NCBI GenBank assembly: GCA_027625915.1
Contig: JANTQA010000042.1
Span: 5,344,001 to 5,408,000 of the forward strand
DNA: 64,000 nucleotides
Direction: 5' to 3'
Source: Anaeramoeba flamelloides
Lineage: Eukaryota > Metamonada > Anaeramoebidae
The first letter of the stretch is position 1. The number at the start of each line of letters is the position of its first letter. The notes under the pieces are model-generated. The model saw only the letters and a list, made by a program, of their open reading frames with translations, searched no databases and had not been told where the DNA came from. Shown here in pieces: positions 55,734 through 64,000 of this stretch. The position numbers were made by a program, and so were the translations under genes.

Positions 55734-57259
55734 GCACAAAATATTTTTATCAAAAGATATCGTTAAATTGAATTGAAAAACTGATTTTTTAAAGGTTTTT
55801 GGAATATTTTTAAATCATTTTATTTTTAACCATGTTGAGTTTTATAGATACATTCCCGTTTTTTTTCAACAAATTGTTTTAATGGTTATTCTTTTTTCAA
55901 TCCTATTACTCAATCAAAAATTAATTAATTACAATAAAAAAATACACCAAAAATTGGTTATTTTTTTCAAAAGTTGCTAATTTTGAAAAAGGGGGTATTT
56001 GAATCTTTATGAGTTTAATAGCTATCTTTTTTTTTATTACATGAAATTTTCATAAATTTGATAAAAGAGTTCATAAAAGAAGTATAACTGATATCCAATG
56101 TGTAGTTTTGACTAACTTTAATTTTCGGTGTTTAAATTTTTCTTGTAGTGTAATATCAAGCATTGGAAAAATTTTTTCATCTCACAACAATTACTAATTT
56201 GGTGACTAGAAAAATGTGAATATATAAAGGGAAAATAAATGAAAATTTCTTGAAATTTCAAACGAGATATTTATTTTTTGATTGATTCCTGTGAGAAAAT
56301 TATAATATTTCCAAAAATAGGACAAAAAGAAAAGAAAAAAGATTCAATAGAAAGGTGTCAAAGAAAAATGTTTCAGATACAACCATCAAAGAAATCTTTG
56401 AAAGTCATTATTATCGAAATTGTTACTTAAAATACCTAAATTTAAATGATATTTTTTTTTTATATTTTAGGACCTGGTCTTTCTATTTATTATTTAATTT
56501 AAGATTTGTGCCTTTTTGTTTTTTATTTGGATATTTTGGTTTTTATTGGGAAGAATAAAAAGAAAAAGAAACATTTAAATATAAAGAAAGATTAACTAAA
56601 AGGACCTTAAATTAGACAAAATTTCTTAATATACGCTTATTCCAAGTAAAATTAACATAAATAATTCCACAAATAAAAACTAATAAAAATAAAAGATAAA
56701 AATCATCAATCTTTTTTTCATAAAGTACTGTTAATTGTAAAATAAAAGGATCAAAATTTTCAGTTAGTTTTCCAAAAATCGAATTTTAAGAATTTGAATA
56801 AAACATCATAATACCCAATCCTAAATGAGGTGTGTATAACTTAAGTTTCTTTTCAGTATTTAAAAAAAAATGAAATGTTGTACTATTTAAAAATCTTATT
56901 TATGAAAGATGAATGAAAATTTTGTTATATTTATTTTGCTACAAATAGTAAGAGAGAAAAACTAAATAATTGATGTTGAGAAAAATAAAAAATTTTTCTG
57001 AATTTTAAAAATAACTGAAAATTAAAAGAATATTTACAATTAATAAAAATCACATTTTTTAAAACAACAAAATTGCAATTTCAAACAATAAAAATAAATA
57101 AACAGGAAAGCTTGAAAAACAATTTTACAATTTCGAAATATTACTAATTTTTTAAATAAGTGCTTTTATGTAACAAGTAAAAATAAAAATAAAAATTATG
57201 ATTTATGTAAAGAATTGTTAAATAGTGATATCTATGAATATTTCGACAATTTTTTATGG
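55734..57259. other. Intergenic, no gene seen
   Basis: AT-rich between MITE copy 4 and the modular repeat. The short frame near 56355-56558 is dominated by Phe/Tyr/Leu and has no recognisable content. Confidence 0.5.
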
Positions 57260-57700
57260 GATCTTGGTACAGAGTGCCTAGTTTTTTTTTTTAATTTTTA
57301 AAATTAAAAAAAAAACAAGGTTGGATTTTTCTTGAGTTTTCTGTTTATTTGTAAAGTGTTCTAGGTTTTTTTTACTTTTCGAAATAAACAGAAGTTTTTA
57401 ATAAATTTTCGGTCTATTTCAAAAAGTAAAAAAACCAAACAAAAATCAATAGATTTTCTAAATAAAATAGAACCCCCAAAAAAAACATAGTGAAAATCAA
57501 TAGATTTAACAAATAAAACAGAAAACTAAAGAAAAGGTCAAGACGGTTTTCTAGGATTTAAAAGAATGGAGAAAAATCAAAGATTTTACTCAATTCTTTT
57601 TTATTCTGGAAAAGCTAACCAAGATTTTTTTTAATTTTAGAAATTAAAAGACAATTTCATCAATTTTCTTTTTATTTCTTAAATTAAAAACAAACTACCG
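57260..57700. repeat. Modular palindromic repeat (copy F)
   Basis: GGTACAGAGTGCCTAG start, then inverted modules around TGAGTTTTCTGTTTATTT and AGAATGGAGAAAAATCAAAG. Module order as in copies B and D. Confidence 0.7.
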
Positions 57701-58280
57701 GTACACTGGAATAAAATATTTTTCTCTCTTCAAAAATAAAAAAATAAATAAAAAAATCACTTTTTTTTAACATAGCTAAAATGTTTTATTAATGGTGATA
57801 ATTTATTTTAGATCCTTGATCGTAATTTTAAAGTTTGAAAAGGTGATCAAAATTCAATAAAATTCCTACAATTGTAGTGATAATACATTTAAAATTCTCT
57901 GAAAAAAATATTTAAATATTTTTTTTCACAATTTTGAGCATTTTTTGGGAATCATGTGAATGAAATATTTATCAAAGGAAAATAATACTGTTATTAAAAT
58001 AAAGTGTGTAGAAAATTTTAATATGTGTACCCAAAATAAAAAGCGTGTTTTTTTTTTGTTCTAGAAGACCTATACATCAACCAACCAAAAAAAAAAAAAA
58101 AACAGCTTTAAACCATAATTAAATATGGTATTGATAACTTAATGTTCTATTATTTAAAGAAAAAAATTTAAAAATAAAGGGATCAAATTGCAAAATTTAT
58201 CTCAAAATATTATGTTTATTTTTAGTAAAATTATATCAAAAAAAAAAAAAAAAAAATTTCACAAAAATTAAGAATATAAC

Positions 58281-58479
58281 TACAGTCAGTTCCACTTTTA
58301 AGGTACAAACTTTAAACGTAATTTAATCAACAATAAAAATCTTACATTAAAGCACAAAATTCAGATTCTAGTAAAATAAATTGTAAAAAAAATATTACAA
58401 ATTTTGTGCCTTGATTTGAGATTTTTTTGTGCCTTAAATTTCGTTGAAAGTTTGTTCCTTAAAAATGAAACTGACTGTA
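58281..58479. mobile_element. 199-bp palindromic MITE, copy 5
   Basis: Ends TACAGTCAGTTCCACTTTTA and AAATGAAACTGACTGTA. A few changes distinguish its two arms. The reading frame that runs out of it to 58634 has no recognised content. Confidence 0.93.
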
Positions 58480-59739
58480 ATTATTTTCAACAATTTGCTG
58501 AATATAATTTAAATTTTACTGAAAATATCCAGATATTAACTTTTAAAAATGATTTGAACTTACGTATATTATTGTGTATTAAATCGAATGTTGCATTGGA
58601 ACAAGAAGAAAAAAAAGCACGGAATATATTTTGAAATATGAAACAGAGATGATAGTTGTTTTGCACGAATTATTTTGATTACCATATGAAATTATTTTGA
58701 AATTAAATATTTTTTTAAATCTTTTTTTTTGATTCTTTTGGAATGTTATTAATTGTGATCTGGTGAATAATTTTTTTACATTTTGATAAGTTTTTTTACA
58801 CTGACAATCTTTTTAATAATTTTTTCTTGTAATTATTTTGATTTTTTACCATAAAGATCCTTGAAATTTTTTTTTTTAGTTATATAAAATTTTTTAATTA
58901 GAATATATATGTCCCTACGAACCTAAAAACACTAAAAATGGAAAACTGATCAAATACTTTCCATTAATACAATTAAAAAAACTAAATGAAAAAATAAAAA
59001 TAAATAAAGTTACAATTAAACTTTTTCTTGAAAACATGTTTTGCCCAAATGATTGAATTCACACTTGAAATTATGTATATTTTTTATTCAGTATCTTGTT
59101 TTAACTCATTTACTAAAATAAATTCTAAATTATGGGAATTTTCTTTTCACAAAAGGCACTAATTTGATCTTCAAATGTTTTTTTTTAGTTTAAATGGTAA
59201 AATTAAAAAAAAGTTAAACTAAAAGGATAAACTCTCTGGAAAAGCATTCTAATTTAATATATTAACTTATTCTTTGATTTCAAACTTTTCTCAACCCCAA
59301 TTTTTCAAAAAAAAAAAGAAAAAAGTGCACAGTAATTTCAAAAAATATTTTTGATATTCAAAAGTTGAGAGTGTTTTTATTCTAAAAAAAATTATCACAG
59401 TGGTTAATTGAATTAAGTATGAAACTTAGATTCGAAAAATATTAATCAGAAAAAAATAGTGCATAATTTTATTAAGGACATATAACTTTTTTTTTTTGTT
59501 ATTCGAAAATGTTTTGCATAATTTGGATGTTTATGAAATGTTTTTTGTTTTCTATTTTTTATCATAGAAAACTCGTAATTCTTTTTCCTTTTATTGTGTT
59601 GTTGTGAAAAAAAAGAAGTTGATCAAGAATATTAATTTGAAAAACTAGTTACATTTGGTGTATTCAGTAGCTTTTTAGTCTCACTTGTTTCGAAAACTTT
59701 TAATGAATGTAGGTAAAGGATTTTAAAAAAAATAATATT
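58480..59739. other. Intergenic, no gene seen
   Basis: A 50-residue stretch after the MITE (FTENIQILTFKNDLNLRILL, 58500-58634) has balanced composition but no recognisable family. The rest is AT-rich. Confidence 0.45.
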
Positions 59740-59822
59740 GTTCCGGCTTGGACTTGAACCAAGATCTCTTCTAATTGATATTTAATCATTCCCAGAACAA
59801 CCATTGAGGTTATTCAAGGAAC
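59740..59822 (-). pseudogene. tRNA-like sequence, identity uncertain
   Basis: On the minus strand the T arm CTTGG-TTCAAGT-CCAAG is perfect, GTTCC pairs with GGAAC at the ends, AACC pairs with GGTT as a D stem and TTCTG pairs with TAGAA around a 19-base loop, which would need a 12-nt intron. A T8 terminator follows. Against a working tRNA: two acceptor mismatches, no T before the anticodon and odd D-arm spacing. Either an unusual intron-bearing tRNA or a relic. Confidence 0.4.
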
Positions 59823-61590
59823 TATTAACGAAATTAAACGTTAGATGAATAAATATCTAAGTAAAATTTCGTTGAAACACAAATAGAAACGATGATATTG
59901 AGCTATAGGAATTATGAATTAAATTTAAGTAATCTTCTTGTTACCAATTAGAGTGAACATCATCCTTTGAATGTTCGAGAAAGAAAATTCAATTTCGAAT
60001 AAATAATTGACTATTACCCTTTTTCAAAACAGAATAGAAAGAATAGAGTAATCGAAAAAAAAAAGAATAATAAAATGATCTTTTAACATTATTTGGGTTG
60101 GTATTGCGAATTTTTGTTTAGAAATTTGCAAAATCTGTATTTTTGTTAAATGGTATTGGATATCTTAAAAGTTTTTTTTTATAAACACACGAATTGATGA
60201 TTTTTGAATCATAAGTAGAGAAAAATTCAGAACTTTGTTTCTTTTTTCGACTACAAAAAGAGTTTTCAAAAAGTTGAGCTAATTGGAAAGTTCCTTTTTT
60301 GAAACACTGAAAAGAAAAAGAACTGAAAATTTTTTCTCATTAATAAAATCAATTTCATCGAGTAATCTAATCGGTAAAAAAAGATATTATAAAAAGACGA
60401 TCATTGTTTTTAAGTTCCTTTTAAAGGAATTTAGAATTGAGAGGAAAAATTGCAAAGTCAAGTTTTTAGATTTGAAGTGATGAGCAAACAATAAAAAATA
60501 TCCGAAATAAATTTAAAAGAAAATTCAAAAAAAATTGAAATTGAAAAAAAAGGGTAAATTGCCATTACTCAAAAGTTCAAACTTACGTTTTTTTGCAAAT
60601 CAAATGGTACAAAATTTTCCTTCAGCTTCCTAAAAAATGCTTTTAAAAATAATTGTAAAATTTCAATTATTATTACTTCTCGAAATCAGTATAAGTTAAT
60701 ACTTTACCTTATAGAATCGGTACTATTATGATTGATTTTAATTCTGGGTTGATTGAATGCTTTTGAAAGTTGAAGGAAAATTTTGATCTTATTATTTTTC
60801 AATTAACAATGTTTTTAAAGAAAATTTGATTGAATTTTTACTTAAAGTTCAACTTTTGATTTTCATTAAACCAACCTCATATTTTTTTTAGAAATTCTTA
60901 AATAATGAACATATTTAGATAAAAGGTTCTATTTGATTTTTTTTATCCCATAAACTACAAAATCATAAGAATAAAAATGCCAGATCTATCAGTTCTTCAA
61001 AATCTTAACGTAAGGACTTTTGTTGTAAAAATAATCCCATTCTCGAATCTCAAAAAACATTCCATTAATTTTTATTCTTAGATATCTGAAAGAATTCTTT
61101 TTTAATATACTAAGTCAATTTCATCTTTGTAGAATTCATTTTGAGTCTTTTATTGTGTTTGACTCTAAATTCCATTTTTAAATTTAATCACTTTTTAAAA
61201 ATCAGAACTAATTTTTGAAGAACAAAAAAAAAATCAAAATGAACAAATTATTCAAAGAAAGACAATAAAAATAATCTTCAAAACTCACACCCAACAATAA
61301 CTATAACAACACATCTCTTTAAATATTGATTTCGTTTTGAAATATTTATAAGATAAAAGGAATTATTACCTAATGAAGAAACACTAAAAAAATTTAATAT
61401 TGAAGAACAACATTTTGGGGTTAAAAAAAAACTATCCACACTTTAATGATCAGTACTTTAAAATCAAAAAACTCACCCACACATTCTTCTCTTTATAAAA
61501 ATAACAAATTAATTCCAAATAGCGTAAAAATAAACCACAAATTTCTAATAGAGTAGTTTCATTTTTTCACAAATTCTTTTTCAAAATTTT
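59823..61590. other. Upstream region of the C2 gene
   Basis: Contains an imperfect inverted pair near 60612 and 60785 (AAAATTTTCCTTCA and its inverse) and the second copy of the 600-bp duplication (60910-61520). No gene. Confidence 0.55.
60910..61520 (+). repeat. 600-bp direct duplication, copy 2, at the C2 gene promoter
   Basis: Collinear with 46060-46660, same strand. Ends about 70 bases before the ATG at 61591, so it covers the presumed promoter. Confidence 0.75.
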
Positions 61591-62265
61591 ATGGAAACTG
61601 GGATTTTAAGAATCAAAGTTTATGGTGCTAAAGGTTTAAATAACAAAAATTCAAAAAAAATGGGTAAATACATCAAAATTTGTTTTTTTCAGAATCAACA
61701 AAACTTAATTTTTTCTATTTTCTATGCTACCATAACAAAAAGTAAACCCATACCTTGTTCTAAAAACCGCTGATCAAATATTTCGAACCATTGTTGTTCC
61801 GGAAACAAATGAACCAAAATGGTTCAATCGATTTGATTTGTAAAATATCCTAGATTTTTTTTTTCTTTTAACTCTTTTTTCTCTTTTTTCTCTTTTTGGG
61901 GCTTTTTAATTTCTTTGCTAAATTGAAAAACGTTTCTATTTATTTCAATAAAATGTATTTGTTTTATTAATGCCCATAGAACAATCAAGGATCCGCTTTC
62001 TTATGTAATTTTTAAGGTCAATTCTTATGAACCAAACAACAATTCAGATCAACTTAGTTTTGGCTCTGTTTATTTAAATCTACCAGATCTTTACTTTAAT
62101 AGAACACAAGAAATCGCCAACTTTTTCTATTATCCAATAACTTGGTTTCCAATTATAAAATCAGAAAGCAAAAATGAACCAACTTCAAAAAAGAAAAATA
62201 ACCAACCACAACTTTTAATAGGTATTTTGCTTGTTCACACTTTCTTTTCTTTATTCTTTTTTTGA
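61591..62265 (+). CDS. Single C2-domain protein, three exons
   Basis: Exons are 61591-61663, 61743-61839 and 61980-62265, 151 residues. The protein is almost only a C2 domain, the calcium- or lipid-binding membrane module: ILRIKVYGAKGLNNKN, NPYLVLKTADQIFRT, ETNEPKWFNRFDLTIKDP, then SFGSVYLNLPDL. Of the usual calcium-binding Asp positions, NPYLV replaces DPYV, while Asp remains in FDL and KDP, so calcium binding may be weak. The introns (61664-61742, 79 nt; 61840-61979, 140 nt) begin GTAAAT or GTAAAA and end AAG or TAG and restore a continuous domain. The end is less sure: either the last strand reads LLIGILLVHTFF with a TGA at 62263, or a further intron starts at the GGTATT near 62221. No partner domain is seen. 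Confidence 0.85.
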
Positions 62266-62549
62266 GACGCTATTCTGTGAACTAAGTTTTTATTTGAATA
62301 TAAAACTAGAACAAAAAACTTTGAATCAAAAATCTTTTTCAATGCCATTGTCTTTAAAATTAATGAGATTGGTTTAATTCCAAATTACACCAATAAATTT
62401 CTAATAAAATTTTAAAAATCAACATATTTTAAGAGATTATATGAGTTTCTGCAAATAAAATATTCAATTCTTCTTAATTCAAATAAAATTAAAAAAAAAA
62501 CAAAATGAGACTTGAATCAAACAAAATTTGATCCCTCTTTTTACTTATT

Positions 62550-63339
62550 ACTGATAAATTCAAATAAATATCTAAAAATTTTTCTTCATTTTCAATTTTA
62601 GAAAATTTTTTTACATAGCTTTGAATAATGAATTTTATTGGTTTAATTGTTTAGAAACTTTGTAAAATTGATTTGTCAAGAAAAGACTCTTTCTCTTGTG
62701 TTTTTTTAAAAGTTAAGGTTATAAATTACATTAAGGATTATCTAAAAAAATGCCTCCACTTGGGGTGTAAGGGTCGAAACATTACTGAAATAAGCTCCTT
62801 TTCTCTTTAGATACAGAAGAACTATTAAATTTCAAATTTTTAAGAATGGGAAAATCTACCTGATCTGATTCTAAATTGAACATTGGTTCTTAAAAACGAA
62901 AAACAAACACATTTTATAGATAACTCGCTTTTTTTAGAGGTTTTTATTTGAAACTAGACAATACTTGAGTAAGAACAAAAAGGGTTGGGTTTTGGTTTTT
63001 AATACGTTCTTTAAACTTACACTTTGATCAGGTAGATTTTCCGATTCTTAAAAATTGAAATTTAATAGTCTTCTGTATCTAAAGAGAAAAGGAGCTTATT
63101 TCAGTAATGTTTCGACCCTTACACCCCAAGTGGAGGCATTTTTTTAGATAATCCTTAATGTAATTTATAACCTTAACTTTTAAAAAAACACAAGAGAAAG
63201 AGTCTTTTCTTGACAAATCAATTTTACAAAGTTTCTAAACAATTAAACCAATAAAATTCATTATTCAAAGCTATGTAAAAAAATTTTCAAACAGGAAAAT
63301 GAAGAAAAATTTTTATTTATTTATTTGAATTTATCAGTA
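62550..63339. repeat. 790-bp inverted repeat with 315-bp arms
   Basis: Arms 62550-62865 and 63026-63339 are near-identical inverse copies (for example GCCTCCACTTGGGGTGTAAG and its inverse) around a 160-bp spacer. Outer ends read CTGATAAATTCAAATAAAT and its inverse. The outer 150 bases of each arm resemble the dispersed repeat at 47405 and 31600. No coding frame. Likely a foldback-type non-autonomous element. Confidence 0.92.
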
Positions 63340-64000
63340 TTTTTTTTTTGAATTCCTGGAAAGTCATGTCGGGAGTAATTTATTGTCCGAGATCAAATAG
63401 TTACAGCCATTCCAATACTTATGTGAAATTTTATAAGATATAGAAATTGTTTTTCTATTATAAAATTTTATTTTATCCTGAAGAACAAAGCGTAAGGACT
63501 ATTCGAATTTTATGGTTGTTGAATACTATTTTTCCACCTAGTAACATATTTATAGACTTAAAAGAAACTTGATCTAAGGGATCTTGCTAACTCTAAAATT
63601 TAGGTTTTTTTTTGGAAAATTGTATTTGGAAAAAGCCATTTTTGCGTCGAATTTAACATCTTTGTTATTTTCTCTTCATGACTCTTAGTAGTATTCTTGA
63701 ATAAATAAAGAATTCCTTGCTTTCTTCTTTGGTGTGTCTAAATTGGCTTATTTGATGCTGAATTTTTTTTTGGGATTAATTTTGTTTGGTTGGGTATTCA
63801 AAAGCTAAGTGTATTGATTTAGTTAATGGGGTTGTTATTTATTTCCCAAAACTTTCATTTTCCAATCACTTCTGAATTGTTTTTGAGTTAAAAAGTCGGC
63901 TGTTGACTTTTTGTTTTTTGCTTAGGTATTTTTTTGAATGCTCAAATCCAAAGATCATTCCAAACCAATGAAAAGTCAAACAGCTATTTGTTTTTGATTT
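63340..64000. other. Terminal intergenic stretch
   Basis: AT-rich; nothing recognised before the window ends. Confidence 0.5.

Noticed and set aside
1-64000. CRISPR arrays, bacterial operons or prophage
   Set aside because: The genome is plainly eukaryotic; no regularly spaced repeats of CRISPR type were seen.

Overview
The window is eukaryotic, very AT-rich DNA (about 80% A+T by eye). It has widely spaced genes, GT-AG spliceosomal introns, standard stop codons, Asn/Lys/Glu-rich linkers inside proteins and long A/T homopolymers between genes. The gene set (GBF1-type ARF exchange factor, importin-9, membrane-anchored bZIP, B-box protein without RING, filamin-SPRY protein, small C2 protein) and the linker style suggest a free-living amoeboid protist. 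An Anaeramoeba-like genome is my best guess, by style only; a dictyostelid or another amoeba is not excluded.

Layout. 1-3.4 kb: 3' part of a very large USP-type deubiquitinase. 4.9-8.2 kb: decayed non-LTR retrotransposon (LINE) with a 200-bp palindromic MITE inside it. 9.2-14.7 kb (minus): complete but frame-broken GBF1/Gea ARF-GEF (DCB, HUS, Sec7, HDS regions). 18.4-21.5 kb (plus): intact importin-9-like karyopherin, divergent from GBF1. 26.4-27.8 kb: bZIP factor with a transmembrane segment. 28-31.6 kb: several TIR elements. 32.3 kb: tRNA-Glu(UUC). 32.8-33.6 kb (minus): RPL27A with three exons. 36-46 kb: repeat-dense, with a LINE tail fragment, a 1.1-kb TIR element with a telomere-like core, MITEs, and a 4.1-kb near-perfect inverted repeat that carries a tRNA-like sequence in each arm. 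48-49 kb: double B-box/coiled-coil gene. 52.6-53.7 kb: filamin-SPRY gene. 55-59 kb: MITEs, a modular palindromic repeat and a tRNA-like sequence. 61.6-62.3 kb: three-exon C2-domain gene. 62.5-63.3 kb: a further inverted repeat.

The genes do not form one pathway. GBF1, the deubiquitinase, importin-9 and RPL27A are housekeeping functions (secretory traffic, protein turnover, nuclear import, translation). The bZIP factor looks like an ER-anchored stress regulator. The B-box and filamin-SPRY proteins together carry the modules of TRIM proteins. Frame breaks in three genes (deubiquitinase, GBF1, bZIP) fall at homopolymers in low-complexity linkers, so base-level sequence quality should be checked before any of them is called a pseudogene. 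No single unmistakable new system is visible. The most unusual structures are the 4.1-kb inverted repeat, whose arms differ in length by exactly one MITE, and the TIR element with the telomere-like core.
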